Below, in pieces: positions 9,242 to 18,479 of a stretch of DNA of 64,000 bases. The notes beneath the pieces are model-generated. The model was not told the origin of the DNA, ran no database searches, and worked only from the letters and a program-made list of their open reading frames with translations. How positions within the stretch are numbered: position 1 is the stretch's first letter; every line of letters starts with the position of its first letter. Source of the stretch: an uncultured Dokdonia sp. (GTDB lineage: Bacteria > Bacteroidota > Bacteroidia > Flavobacteriales > Flavobacteriaceae); NCBI GenBank assembly GCA_947503305.1, contig CANNDF010000005.1, forward strand, positions 248,001-312,000, read 5' to 3'. A program made the translations under genes and the position numbers.

Positions 9242-10342
9242 ATGAAACAAACATCAATCAAAAAAATCTTACTAAGAATTCTTGCTACTTTCTTATTGCT
9301 ACTAATATCTGTTTTAATTTATACTGCTATCCCTAGAGTCAACAATCCTGATCCTGAATTTCAAACTGAATTAGTTTATGGGGGGACGCTTGATAATGAA
9401 ATTAAAGATATACTAACCCCTAAAGAAGAACCAAAGAGAACAAGGTCAATAGTTATTCTTAAAAACGAAAAAATACTATACGAATACGGACCTACAGATA
9501 AAATTATGAATACAGCTTCTATACGTAAATCCATTCTTGGGCTATTATATGGAATAGCGGTTGATAAAGGGATGATTAATATCAATAAAAACCTTGCTGA
9601 ACTCAAAATTGATGAGTCAACCCCCTTAACAAATCAAGAGAAGACAGCTACCATAAAACATTTGTTGATGTTTAAATCTGGGATTTATTTACCATCTCAA
9701 GGTGAACACGATTCACAGATAACTGATAGACCCAAAAGAGAAAGTTATAAACCTGGTGATTATTTTTTTTCAAATAATTTTGATGCCAATGCTTTAGGCA
9801 CAATATTTATGCAAGAAACAGGAATCTCCATCGGAAAATTTATGGAAGAACACCTAGCGATACCAATGGGACTTCAAGATTTTTCAGAACAAAATGTAAT
9901 CGTTGGAGATCCTTGGTTTTGGCCAAAGAAAGAATCAAAACATAAACAATATTACATTTATTTAAGTACGAGAGATTTAGCTAGAATTGGAGCTATGGTG
10001 GCAAATGACGGTCATTGGAATGGAAAGCAAATAGTATCTAAAAAATGGATAGAAGAAAGTATTACTTCATATAGCAACCTTAAAGAAAATCATATAAATT
10101 ATGGACGTTATGATGGCTTTGGTTATCAGTGGTGGATTTCATCTGATACCAAAACTGTATGGTCAGATGGTTATGGTGAAAGATTTTTGATAATAAACCC
10201 AGATCAAAATTTGGTTTTAGTAGAACAAAATTTTACTGGCAACTCATTATTATCTACAGGGTTATGGTTAATAAATAGAAATATGGATTCAGGGATAAAA
10301 AACTTAACGAAAGTACACCAAATGATTACATTAGAAGAATAA
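9242..10342 (+). CDS. Serine hydrolase, beta-lactamase (class C) family
   Basis: The 366-residue protein has an N-terminal membrane anchor (about 10-28) and the nucleophile motif SIRK (Ser93-Lys96) of serine beta-lactamase-like hydrolases. The second motif is FSNNFD, in place of the usual YxN, within YKPGDYFFSNNFDANALGTIF, an arrangement seen in a subgroup of esterase-like members. The WSDGYGERF segment replaces the KTG box. It is probably a periplasmic esterase or peptidase; true beta-lactamase activity is doubtful. Confidence 0.75.
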   Translation: MKQTSIKKILLRILATFLLLLISVLIYTAIPRVNNPDPEFQTELVYGGTLDNEIKDILTPKEEPKRTRSIVILKNEKILYEYGPTDKIMNTASIRKSILGLLYGIAVDKGMININKNLAELKIDESTPLTNQEKTATIKHLLMFKSGIYLPSQGEHDSQITDRPKRESYKPGDYFFSNNFDANALGTIFMQETGISIGKFMEEHLAIPMGLQDFSEQNVIVGDPWFWPKKESKHKQYYIYLSTRDLARIGAMVANDGHWNGKQIVSKKWIEESITSYSNLKENHINYGRYDGFGYQWWISSDTKTVWSDGYGERFLIINPDQNLVLVEQNFTGNSLLSTGLWLINRNMDSGIKNLTKVHQMITLEE

Positions 10343-10403
10343 AAATCACATACGAAAATATGTAACCGACATCCTTTTTAAGCTCTTTAGGTTAAGGATT
10401 TTT

Positions 10404-10565
10404 ATGATACAATACACCTTAGAAACTATTGCTAGCAAAGCAGGATTTAAACCTAAACCTTTCTTTAATCACATAAAAAAAACACTAAACTCACTTCTTT
10501 CCAACACACAAAAAAAGACAATAAATATGTCCAGTATTCGTCTTTTTGGAAGTATGGAGTACTGA
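10404..10565 (+). pseudogene. AraC-family HTH fragment
   Basis: A 53-codon frame reads YTLETIASKAGFKPKPFFNHIKK near its start, resembling the second helix-turn-helix of AraC regulators (normally TLEAIAxEAGFKSxSSFxxxFKK). The upstream 250 residues of such a protein are missing and the tail after KKTLNSLLSNTQKK is unlike a functional terminus. It is interpreted as a relic. Confidence 0.55.
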
Positions 10566-10618
10566 TTAAAAACAAATTAATCAAAATACTTCTTAGCATT
10601 GCACCAAATTAAAATAAG

Positions 10619-10726
10619 ATGAAATCAATTACAATTATTATTACCACTATTGTAATTGTATTTGTTACTTCTATAAAAGGATACAGTTTAAAACGCTACT
10701 TCTTATACACAAACTATTGGTGGTAA
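10619..10726 (+). pseudogene. Truncated signal-peptide ORF
   Basis: A 35-codon frame encodes a typical signal-like sequence (MKSITIIITTIVIVFVTS) that stops shortly after. A second frame just behind it continues with TSYTQTIGGNETPIV and two stops. This looks like the broken start of a secreted protein gene. Confidence 0.4.
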
Positions 10727-10754
10727 TGAAACACCTATTGTCTAATAATAAAAA

Positions 10755-11837
10755 ATGCAAATGGACTTCTACAAGATTTTCTCATTCGTTGCTATAATCA
10801 TTATAATTAGTAATTCCGCTTTTTGTCAGGTCAATAAAGAAATATTTGAATTCGAATATAACGATATTAAGTACAATGGACTCATTGAATTGCCCAATCA
10901 AAAAGCCAGAGGGTTGATAGTTCTTGTCCCAGGTCACGGTCCAACAGATTTTGTAGAAGGTGCAGATTACAGTGAATTAAGGAGCTTCTTTAACGAAAGT
11001 GGATTTACTGTATGTATTTGGGACAAAGCTGGTTGTGGGAAAAGTGAAGGAACATATAACCACAATCAATCTATAGATAGTAGTGCAAAAGAGGCCATTG
11101 CAGCGATATCAAAAATCAAAAGTTTAAACGTTTCAGGTTCCAACCAAATAGGTCTTTGGGGTATTAGTAGAGCTGGTTGGATATGCCCTTTAATAATAGA
11201 ACAAGACTCTTCGATTGCTTTTTGGATTACTGTAAGTGGTACAGATCAGTTTGAGAACTCACGCTATATGTTAGAAGCCAATCTAAGAGCCGAAAACAGA
11301 AGTGAAAGTGAAATTAATGTTTTAATGAGAGAATGGGACTATTATCAGAAAATTCTTGTCAGAGGTGGTGAATCATACGAAAATTTCCTTAATGGTATAT
11401 CTAACCTAATGAAAGATTCGTATTTTAACTCAAATAACTTTCAATTTTCAGAAGAAATATTTAAAACTGTACAAAATGCCTACCAAAATAATGGTACGAG
11501 CTATGATGATTCAACCAACTTAGCAATTATGGTTAACGATTTTGAGAATAAATTAAGTAGTATAGATATTCCAGTTCTTGCGATTTTTGGAGAAAGAGAC
11601 ACTCAGATTGACTGGAAAAAGACACAAATTATTTACAAAAAGACAATTAGAAGTAATTCCAAAGCTGATTTAACGATAAGAACTTTTCCAAATTGTAATC
11701 ATACGATCCAAAAGTGTAAAAGTGGAGGGGTAAATGAAAATTTAGAAAAATTCGGATATGCAGTATGTGACGGTTACTATGATGCTATGCATATGTGGTT
11801 AAATAAACTACCGCTAACACAAAATAAAAGATATTAG
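10755..11837 (+). CDS. Secreted alpha/beta hydrolase
   Basis: The 360-residue protein has a signal peptide ending near SAFCQ and an alpha/beta-hydrolase fold. The oxyanion region is VLVPGHGPTDF, the nucleophile lies in GISRAG (Ser138), the acid is probably in AIFGERDTQIDW and the catalytic His in FPNCNHTI. This layout matches the dipeptidyl-peptidase/esterase-like group of Bacteroidota. A second ATG two codons later (10761) is an equally good start. The downstream gene encodes another alpha/beta hydrolase, 196 bp away. Confidence 0.75.
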   Translation: MQMDFYKIFSFVAIIIIISNSAFCQVNKEIFEFEYNDIKYNGLIELPNQKARGLIVLVPGHGPTDFVEGADYSELRSFFNESGFTVCIWDKAGCGKSEGTYNHNQSIDSSAKEAIAAISKIKSLNVSGSNQIGLWGISRAGWICPLIIEQDSSIAFWITVSGTDQFENSRYMLEANLRAENRSESEINVLMREWDYYQKILVRGGESYENFLNGISNLMKDSYFNSNNFQFSEEIFKTVQNAYQNNGTSYDDSTNLAIMVNDFENKLSSIDIPVLAIFGERDTQIDWKKTQIIYKKTIRSNSKADLTIRTFPNCNHTIQKCKSGGVNENLEKFGYAVCDGYYDAMHMWLNKLPLTQNKRY

Positions 11838-12033
11838 TCATAAATCCAATCAATTCTTATCATTAAAATTTGTAAAAAAGGAAGTATTTTATCAGGAAAT
11901 GTAGTAACACATGCTGCTTCAGAGAGAGTATATTATACATACCCCTATTATATAAAATTCCAAAAACAATAATCTATATATCGAAAAATCTAAAAGCTAT
12001 AAAATTGATTAATAATCTTCAAAATAAACATTC

Positions 12034-13053
12034 ATGAAAAGAATTTTTTATTTTCTTATCCTAATGTTAGTTTTCTCAAAAACTACTACCTATGGGCAAC
12101 ATGAGAAAATCATTAATAATTGGAAAACTATAAGTATTAATGATCATATTTTAGGCAAAATTGATTACCATGTTTATAAAAATAAAATTAGCAACCGTAA
12201 GCCTTTAATTATATATCTGCAAGGTTCTACGAACTTCCCTTTGTATTTTCTTAACCCAAATGGTAGGTATTCTAATGGTATCACTCTTAATATTAATGCA
12301 ATTAGTAATGATTATCATATTGTTCTTATCAGCAAACCTAATACACCTCTTGTCGACAGTATCAAAATAGCACCATCGGGCAGAAAGCAATATCCTATGA
12401 GAGAAGGCTATAGTGAAAAATACAGTTTAGATTGGAGAGCAAACTCGACTGATAAGGTTATTAATGACGCATTAAAAAAACTGAATGTTGATAGCTCTAC
12501 AGTCATTGTTTGGGGACATTCGGAAGGTTCGCAAGTAGCACCCGCTGTAGCTGTAAAGAACAAAAACGTTACTCATGTAATATCAATGATGGGCAATTCA
12601 CTCAATCATTTGTATGACTTTATCCTTATGCAAAGGCTGTCTGCCTTAAATGGCGAAAAATCAAATGAAGAAGCACAGTTAAACATAGATTCTTTATATA
12701 TTGAATTTGAAAAAATATATAAAGACCCAAAATCTACGACAAAAGAATGGTTTGGAGAAACGTATTACAAGTGGAGTAGTTTCACCTTGAATTCCCCAAT
12801 AGACAATATGTTAAAGCTTGATATACCTATTCTTTATGTAGCTGGAGGTGAAGATCGACATAGTATCTTGAATATGGACTACGCTAAACTTGAGTTTTTG
12901 AGAAAAGGAAAGGACAATTTGACCTATAAAGTATATCCAAACTGTGATCATTATTTTATGGAGACCAAGACCGATGAATCTGGAAAAAAAGAATGGATTG
13001 ACCATATGGATGAAATAAATGGATTTGCTTTAAAATGGGTAACTGAAAACTGA
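12034..13053 (+). CDS. Secreted alpha/beta hydrolase
   Basis: The 339-residue product has a signal peptide (cleavage near TYGQ) and the nucleophile elbow WGHSEGS (Ser163). Asp and His of the triad are probably in VAGGEDRHS and YPNCDHYF. It is distinct from the preceding hydrolase in sequence and length. The stop is followed after about 10 bp by the first inverted-repeat spacer of the 13-15 kb cluster, so this gene may itself be one of the cassette-like units. Confidence 0.7.
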   Translation: MKRIFYFLILMLVFSKTTTYGQHEKIINNWKTISINDHILGKIDYHVYKNKISNRKPLIIYLQGSTNFPLYFLNPNGRYSNGITLNINAISNDYHIVLISKPNTPLVDSIKIAPSGRKQYPMREGYSEKYSLDWRANSTDKVINDALKKLNVDSSTVIVWGHSEGSQVAPAVAVKNKNVTHVISMMGNSLNHLYDFILMQRLSALNGEKSNEEAQLNIDSLYIEFEKIYKDPKSTTKEWFGETYYKWSSFTLNSPIDNMLKLDIPILYVAGGEDRHSILNMDYAKLEFLRKGKDNLTYKVYPNCDHYFMETKTDESGKKEWIDHMDEINGFALKWVTEN

Positions 13054-13062
13054 TAAAAAACT

Positions 13063-13190
13063 ACACACAACAATGGCTATAAGAAATTGCGGTTTAAGTG
13101 ATAAAACGAGAGTATAAAAATAAAAGGAAGGTTAAAGGTTTGTGAGTAGTAATTCGCTACTAACCTATACATTAGACCATTGTAGACAAT
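13063..13190 (+). repeat. Cassette-type spacer element A1 (attC-like imperfect inverted repeat)
   Basis: The spacer begins 10 bp after a stop codon with ACACAACAATGGCTATAAG and ends with ACCATTGTAGACAATG, 27 bp before the next start. CAATGG and CCATTG pair as terminal inverted repeats, and an inner hairpin TAGTAATTCGCTACTA is present. The ends match those of the elements between 42.6 and 53.4 kb. Confidence 0.5.
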
Positions 13191-13217
13191 GAAATACTTA
13201 AATAATATCCCAAAATA

Positions 13218-13784
13218 ATGAAACTGATAAAAAAACTCTTATTTCTACTCTTTGCGGTATTCTCGCTCACTGGATATGCGCAAAAAACCTCGATTGAATT
13301 TGAATCTAATGGTAGAACTAAAAAAGAAACAAAACAAAATCCATTTGAAAAATTCATTGGAGAATGGACTCTCAAAAACGATGATTGGACTCATAATTGG
13401 GGAAACGGAACTGAGACTATAAAAATTCCAAATCATCATACTACCTCACAAGAAATAAATACCGACAATAGCTTGTTATCAATTATAGACGGACCTGAAC
13501 CTAATGGACATATCTTTTGGTCTTACAACCCAAATACAAAGGAAATTTATCATTTATCAAGTTTTGGAGCTATAAGAGCCGGAAATGGAAAAGGAACAAT
13601 TAACGCAAATGGAGACGTTAAATTAAAACTATTTTTTGAAGGAGAACCCGAAGGAACTTATCGGATTTATAATTACAAATGGATAAATGATGATGAATAT
13701 CATATGAAATCTGTTCAATTCTCAGAAAAAGATATTGAAACTGGTCTGTTTTATGAAGGAGTTTTTAGACGAATAAAAAAATAG
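13218..13784 (+). CDS. Secreted lipocalin-like protein of unknown function
   Basis: The 188-residue product has a clear signal peptide (MKLIKKLLFLLFAVFSLTGYAQ region) followed by FEKFIGEWTLKNDDWTH and beta-strand-rich sequence ending FYEGVFRRIKK, which resembles DUF1579 or lipocalin-like barrel proteins. No catalytic motif is seen. It is a single-gene unit flanked on both sides by cassette-type spacers, 27 bp after the upstream one. Confidence 0.65.
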   Translation: MKLIKKLLFLLFAVFSLTGYAQKTSIEFESNGRTKKETKQNPFEKFIGEWTLKNDDWTHNWGNGTETIKIPNHHTTSQEINTDNSLLSIIDGPEPNGHIFWSYNPNTKEIYHLSSFGAIRAGNGKGTINANGDVKLKLFFEGEPEGTYRIYNYKWINDDEYHMKSVQFSEKDIETGLFYEGVFRRIKK

Positions 13785-13788
13785 TGCT

Positions 13789-13874
13789 CTGTACAACAAA
13801 GCAAAAAGCTATCTTTAATTATAACAATAAAACAAGCGGTTACGTTTTATATACAGATACATTGTAGTCAATTA
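13789..13874 (+). repeat. Cassette-type spacer element A2 (short, weaker)
   Basis: The 99-bp gap carries TGTACAACAAAGC just after the stop codon and ACATTGTAGTCAATT 9 bp before the next start. The termini TACAACAAAG and ACATTGTAG are imperfect inverted repeats and resemble the other spacers. No inner hairpin is obvious, so the call is weaker. Confidence 0.35.
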
Positions 13875-13882
13875 GAAAAAAT

Positions 13883-15049
13883 ATGACAAGACAAGAATTT
13901 ATAAAAATGTGCGCCCTTTTGGGAATTAGTATTCCTTTTCAATCTGTTCTAGCATCTTGTACATCTAATGATGACAATTCAGAAACGGACTTCAATGGAA
14001 AAGTATTAATAATTGGAGCTGGAGCCGCAGGTCTAACTGCTGGATATCTTTTAAATCAAAAGGGAATTGAATTTCAAATACTAGAAGCTTCTTCAGTATA
14101 TGGTGGCCGAATGAAAATAACAACAGACTTTGTTGATTTTCCTATTCCTTTGGGAGCCGAATGGTTACATATAGAAAGGGGGATTTTTGATGAAATTATA
14201 AATAATCCTTCTGTGCAAATGAACATTGAAACCATACCTTATGACCAAAATGCAGATTATGGGTTATTTGAAGGACAACAGGTATCTATGGCTGATTTGG
14301 GTTTTGATATTGACCAAAAATTCATAAATGCTTCCTGGTTTGATTTTTTTACACAATATATTGTACCATCAATACAGAACAAAATAGTATTTAATGAAAT
14401 TGTAGAATCAATCGATTATTCTAGTGAAAATATAATAGTAAAAACAGTAAATGAAGAATTTACTGCTGATAAAATTATTATAACTGCACCTGTAAAAATA
14501 TTGCAAAATGGTTCCATTTCATTTACACCTCAATTACCGAATAGCAAAATGAATGCAATAAACGATGTGACGGTTTGGGATGGTTTTAAAGCGTTTATTG
14601 AGTTTTCAGAAAAATTTTATCCTACTGCTGTTGGCTTTAATATTATACCTGAATCGGCAGGTCAAAAACTATACTATGATGCGTCTTATGGTCAAAATTC
14701 AAATCGACATATTTTAGGTCTATTTACTGTTGGTTCTGGAACACTTCCATATAGAGAATTATCAGATAGTGAATTAATTGATTATATGTTGCAAGAGCTT
14801 GATGAGATTTTTAATGGACAAGCATCATCAAATTATATAAATCATATTTCACAAAATTGGAATAATGAACCTTTTGCAAAAGGCGCTTACGTCTATGACA
14901 ACGAGGATTGGAGAAGAGTAAGAACGCTTGGAGAATCCGTTGATAATAAATTGTATTTCGCAGGGACAGCCTACACAACAGGAGAAGATTGGAGTAGTGT
15001 TCATACAGCCGCACGTTCGGCAATAAGGGCTGTAAATGAAATTACATAG
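13883..15049 (+). CDS. FAD-dependent amine-oxidase-like lipoprotein
   Basis: The 388-residue protein has an N-terminal signal with a lipobox (LASC, Cys26), then the dinucleotide-binding motif VLIIGAGAAGLTAGYLL (residues 41-57), GGRMKI, and near the C-terminus KLYFAGTAYT followed by GAVHTA-like SSVHTAARSAIRA. This is the flavin monoamine oxidase architecture. A lysine-containing substrate site cannot be assigned. Members oxidise amines or related substrates. The gene is a single unit between two cassette-type spacers. Confidence 0.75.
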   Translation: MTRQEFIKMCALLGISIPFQSVLASCTSNDDNSETDFNGKVLIIGAGAAGLTAGYLLNQKGIEFQILEASSVYGGRMKITTDFVDFPIPLGAEWLHIERGIFDEIINNPSVQMNIETIPYDQNADYGLFEGQQVSMADLGFDIDQKFINASWFDFFTQYIVPSIQNKIVFNEIVESIDYSSENIIVKTVNEEFTADKIIITAPVKILQNGSISFTPQLPNSKMNAINDVTVWDGFKAFIEFSEKFYPTAVGFNIIPESAGQKLYYDASYGQNSNRHILGLFTVGSGTLPYRELSDSELIDYMLQELDEIFNGQASSNYINHISQNWNNEPFAKGAYVYDNEDWRRVRTLGESVDNKLYFAGTAYTTGEDWSSVHTAARSAIRAVNEIT

Positions 15050-15063
15050 TAATAAATTAACTG

Positions 15064-15193
15064 GCTACAACAACGTTTATAGCACATTACCAAAATTTGG
15101 CTAACTGTAAACTATACCCTGCTAATAAGGCTCAGTTTTGGCTATAAAAACAAATAATACGGCAACGTTCCATACACAAGTCCGTTAGCTGTA
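15064..15193 (+). repeat. Cassette-type spacer element A3 (attC-like)
   Basis: The 170-bp gap begins with GCTACAACAACGTTTATAGC 14 bp after a stop codon and ends with CCATACACAAGTCCGTTAGC. AACG-TATAGC at the left pairs imperfectly with GTATGG and CGTT at the right. A GTTAGCT motif occurs at its right end, as it does again at 46672, and 26 bp separate it from the next start. Confidence 0.45.
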
Positions 15194-15219
15194 AACTCAC
15201 ATAACCGACTAAAATTAGC

Positions 15220-15777
15220 ATGCAAAGTTTACTTCAGGAAATAAGTCAAAGATGTTTTTTAAGTCCAGAATTACAACAAAGCATCAAAAAGTGCTTTGAA
15301 GAAAGGAATGTCAAAAAAGGAGAAAAAATTCTTGTTCAAGGAAACAAAGCAAACTATCTTTATTTCATTAAAACTGGTGTTTTACACAATTACTACTACC
15401 TTGATGACAAGCAAATATCCTCTTGGTTCTACAACGAAAACCAGTTTATAACTTCATGGTATAGCTTTTATGCTCAAAAATCAAGCTTTGAGGAAATTGA
15501 ATGTTTAGAGAATTGCACTTTATTTCAAATAAGTTATAAAGATTATCAGAAATTAATAGCAGATTTTCCAGCATTTGGAAACTTTGCTCGACTACTTGCC
15601 GAAGAGATGCTTACATTTATTGATGAGTTTTCAAAAGGTTGGTCTTTTCTATCTGCCAGAGAAAAGTATAAATTATTACTTACATATTTTCCTGATATCG
15701 AATTAAGAGTAAAGCTAGGACATATTGCTTCTTTTCTAGGAATTTCTCAAGAAACTCTTAGCAGAATTAGAAAATAA
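15220..15777 (+). CDS. Crp/Fnr-family transcriptional regulator
   Basis: The 185-residue protein has a cyclic-nucleotide-binding-like barrel (about 25-115; KGEKILVQGNKANYLYFIKTGVLHNYYYL) and a C-terminal HTH, LGHIASFLGISQETLSRIRK, at the very end. Arg and Glu residues of the cAMP-binding motif are not conserved, so the ligand is probably not cAMP. Such Crp-like proteins in Bacteroidota usually control a neighbouring gene; here the small membrane protein 20 bp downstream is the nearest candidate. Confidence 0.75.
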   Translation: MQSLLQEISQRCFLSPELQQSIKKCFEERNVKKGEKILVQGNKANYLYFIKTGVLHNYYYLDDKQISSWFYNENQFITSWYSFYAQKSSFEEIECLENCTLFQISYKDYQKLIADFPAFGNFARLLAEEMLTFIDEFSKGWSFLSAREKYKLLLTYFPDIELRVKLGHIASFLGISQETLSRIRK

Positions 15778-15797
15778 AATTTTAGTAATATTCAATT

Positions 15798-16040
15798 ATG
15801 AAACACTGGAAAACTATTTTAGCACTTATTTTTATGGCTTTAGCCATTTACTTTGATTGGCAATGGTTTTGGGCAATTTTTATTTTGCTAGGACTCTTAA
15901 ATATGCTTAAAAGCAGAAGCATTCATTTTGTCGAAGAGGTTTCTAGAGACACATCTCCAAAATTATATTGGTTAATGATTGCTATCTGGTCGTTACTTGC
16001 CCTTTATTCAATTTTAAGTTATTTGAAGATTTTGACATAA
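15798..16040 (+). CDS. Small membrane protein of unknown function
   Basis: The 80-residue product has two to three hydrophobic segments (WKTILALIFMALAIYFDW, WFWAIFILLGLLNML, LYWLMIAIWSLLALYSIL). It starts 20 bp after the Crp-like gene and is probably cotranscribed with it. No family is recognised. Confidence 0.6.
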   Translation: MKHWKTILALIFMALAIYFDWQWFWAIFILLGLLNMLKSRSIHFVEEVSRDTSPKLYWLMIAIWSLLALYSILSYLKILT

Positions 16041-16091
16041 GTCAAAAAATATGATTACAAACATTTCCATTTTTGTAAAAATATATAACTC

Positions 16092-16610
16092 ATGAAAGAC
16101 TCAACATTACTATTCAGAAGTTTAGCAACTATAGTTTTTATTGTAGGTATTGCACATTTAGCAAGCTACGCCTCTCAAAAAGATGACATCAATTATAATT
16201 ACCAAGAATCCATTGATTCTAATCAAAAAAGCGTGTTTCCTGAAGATGGAAAATCCAAATCGAACAACAATCCAGAAACTGATTATATCATCGGAAAATG
16301 GAAAGTAAATTATAACATCGAAGATTTTAATGGATCTGTTTTTTATAACATTAAAAAAGAAGGGAAATATTTTAATGCATACACTTATCAATATCAAGAT
16401 AAAAATGGTAATACAGAAAAAGCTGAAGGCCTTAAAACTTTGATCATTAAAAGCTTTGATGGTTACCAAGGTAAAGGCGTTTATACAATTGAATATGAAC
16501 AACAGCAATATCAGGTAGATTGCCAAATTGATATGGTAGATGAAAATACGTTTAAATTGAGCTATGACTATTATGGTTATAGTGATGTAGAATCCTGGAA
16601 AAGACAATAG
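16092..16610 (+). CDS. Membrane-anchored or secreted protein of unknown function
   Basis: The 172-residue product has one N-terminal hydrophobic segment (about 10-26) and a polar beta-rich domain with DYIIGKWKVNYNIEDFNGSVFY and YEQQQYQVDCQIDMVDE, which recalls lipocalin-like proteins. The stop at 16610 is two bases before a GTG start of the hydroxylase gene, suggesting coupled translation. No function can be inferred. Confidence 0.6.
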   Translation: MKDSTLLFRSLATIVFIVGIAHLASYASQKDDINYNYQESIDSNQKSVFPEDGKSKSNNNPETDYIIGKWKVNYNIEDFNGSVFYNIKKEGKYFNAYTYQYQDKNGNTEKAEGLKTLIIKSFDGYQGKGVYTIEYEQQQYQVDCQIDMVDENTFKLSYDYYGYSDVESWKRQ

Positions 16611-16612
16611 TT

Positions 16613-17497
16613 GTGATTGAATTCTTATCAAAAAAACTCGATTGGATAGATGTAGAGTATTGGTTTTACATCTTAAATGACTTAAGCTTAGTGTATATCA
16701 TTGTTCCATTTTTTATATTGGAGTTAGTTAGGTACGCATATTTAAAAAAATTAAACAAAAATTTAATTTTAGATAGTGTCGCAAATCTTATAACATTTGG
16801 AGCATTTTTCTTAATAGAAATTATTCTAGGGCTTCTAGCTATAACAAAAGCTTATTTCTGGATCTATAACAACATCAGTTTACCGCACTTAGAATTAAAC
16901 TGGATTACAATCATAACTTGTATATTATTAGCCGATTTCGCCTACTATTGGGAACACAGGATGATGCATAGAATTGGCATTGGTTGGGCTACTCATACTG
17001 TACATCACAGTTCCCCTCATTTTAATATGTCTGTAGCATACAGGTTTGGACCATTAGATGCCATTATGCCAATATTATTTTCCTTGCCTATTGTTATGTT
17101 AGGCTATGATCCTATTCTAGTATTACTGTCGGAAGTGTTTGTTCAGGTATTTCAAACCTTATTGCATACAGAAATAATAGGTAAGCTTATAAAACCCGTA
17201 GAATATATTTTTAATACGCCATCACATCATCGTGTTCATCATGGTTCAAACCGACAGTATTGGGATAAAAACTATGCAGGTATTTTAATTATTTGGGATA
17301 GGATGTTTAGTACTTTCGAGCCAGAAGTAGAAAAAGTTCGTTACGGGATTTCGGAGCCTTTAAATAGTAACAACCCAATAAAAGTATTTTTTCATGGGAT
17401 TTCGCGCCTTATTAGAAAATTAAAAAAAGTTAATGGATTTAAAAATAAGCTTTTGGTTTTTATAAAACCACCAGATTGGATGCCAACGAATAAGTAA
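16613..17497 (+). CDS. Sterol desaturase/fatty acid hydroxylase family membrane protein
   Basis: The 294-residue integral membrane protein shows the complete di-iron histidine boxes of the FA_hydroxylase superfamily: HRMMH (115-119), HTVHH (128-132) and HHRVHH (205-210), between several membrane helices. Members hydroxylate or desaturate lipids with molecular oxygen. The start is a GTG immediately after the previous gene, with no upstream ATG available. A VOC-protein gene follows after 8 bp, so the genes from 16092 to 18222 probably form one transcript. Confidence 0.8.
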   Translation: MIEFLSKKLDWIDVEYWFYILNDLSLVYIIVPFFILELVRYAYLKKLNKNLILDSVANLITFGAFFLIEIILGLLAITKAYFWIYNNISLPHLELNWITIITCILLADFAYYWEHRMMHRIGIGWATHTVHHSSPHFNMSVAYRFGPLDAIMPILFSLPIVMLGYDPILVLLSEVFVQVFQTLLHTEIIGKLIKPVEYIFNTPSHHRVHHGSNRQYWDKNYAGILIIWDRMFSTFEPEVEKVRYGISEPLNSNNPIKVFFHGISRLIRKLKKVNGFKNKLLVFIKPPDWMPTNK

Positions 17498-17505
17498 AGA
17501 TAATA

Positions 17506-18222
17506 ATGTTAAACAATCCATTTTTTGTAGATATTTCAACCTATTCTCCAAAAAAGACCATGCCATTTTATGAACGCTCTTTTGGGTGGAAATACTACAA
17601 GAAGAATAATTATTTTACAGCCTTTTTAGGGACTTCAGAAGTATCTGGTTTATACGAAACTCCTGAAAAGTTCAAACAAATGCGTATGCCTCATTTTTGG
17701 ATGATGTATATTAAAGTAGCAAATTTGGATGCTACCATAGATAAAGCCCAACAACTCGGAGGTATTATTGAAATAACTTATGAAATGAGCGATATTGGTA
17801 AAGTTGCTTTAATTCGAGACCCGCAAGGTGCTGGTTTTACTATTTACGAAGGTGACAAACTAAAAAACACGAGAACGAAAAACACAAAAAATACACTTAT
17901 CTGGAACGAATTACATGTTTCTGATGTAACAAAAATCATCCCTTTTTATGAAGGAATTTTTAATTGGCAAATTGTGCAAAATCAAAATGGAATGTATGAA
18001 GCCTTAAACAATGAAGGTGAATATATTACAGACATCTTGGAGATACAAAACCAATACAAAGGAAAATACGAATATTGGGTATGCACCTTTGCTGTAGAAA
18101 ATTTAAAAGCTGCTAAATCAAATATTTTAGAAAATGGTGGAACCCTCATTAATGTGGAAAACAATCGTATGTTGTTTACTGACAATTCCAATGAAGCCTT
18201 CTTCTATATTAAAGAGGTATAA
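17506..18222 (+). CDS. VOC-family protein with two glyoxalase-like domains
   Basis: The 238-residue protein consists of two beta-alpha-beta-beta-beta modules, residues 1-115 (PFFVDISTYSPKKTMPFYERSFGWKYY to DPQGAGFTIYEG) and 125-238 (IWNELHVSDVTKIIPFYEGIFNWQIV to EAFFYIKEV). This matches the tandem VOC proteins. It may bind a small molecule or metal; the reaction cannot be predicted. It is the last gene before the tRNA-Pro region. Confidence 0.75.
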   Translation: MLNNPFFVDISTYSPKKTMPFYERSFGWKYYKKNNYFTAFLGTSEVSGLYETPEKFKQMRMPHFWMMYIKVANLDATIDKAQQLGGIIEITYEMSDIGKVALIRDPQGAGFTIYEGDKLKNTRTKNTKNTLIWNELHVSDVTKIIPFYEGIFNWQIVQNQNGMYEALNNEGEYITDILEIQNQYKGKYEYWVCTFAVENLKAAKSNILENGGTLINVENNRMLFTDNSNEAFFYIKEV

Positions 18223-18412
18223 AAATTTGTAAGGAAGAGGTTCATCGCATTATTGAGAATACCAACAATATAAAGCAAAAAATATAGTGTAGAGCTATTG
18301 TATAACCCTGGCCTACGTCGATGCAAACAATTGAATCTTAACCCAACGATATAGACAGTAAACGAATGCTGATATAGGTAATGGGATCAAAAGGAAGTTC
18401 TAAAGGATATCA
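18223..18412. other. Intergenic region between the VOC gene and tRNA-Pro
   Basis: I see no gene here. It contains short sequences similar to cassette-spacer ends (GAGCTATTGTATAACC, CCCAACGATATAGAC) but no convincing inverted repeat. Confidence 0.3.
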
Positions 18413-18452
18413 GAAAAAACAAAAAAAACCTGCCAATTTATTAATTAGCAGG
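18413..18452 (-). terminator. Rho-independent terminator of tRNA-Pro(GGG)
   Basis: On the minus strand, a stem CCTGC/GCAGG extended by AATT pairs (18429-18452) is followed by a run of eight T and then more T, 28 bases after the tRNA 3' end. Confidence 0.75.
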
Positions 18453-18479
18453 GAATTGAAAGTGTCAAAAGACAGTGTG

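Larger units (their letters stand above)
10343..10754. other. Degenerate intergenic region with two gene relics
   Basis: The 412-bp gap holds no intact gene. It contains a short AraC-like fragment and a truncated signal-peptide ORF, both listed separately, which suggests repeated insertion and loss here. Confidence 0.5.
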
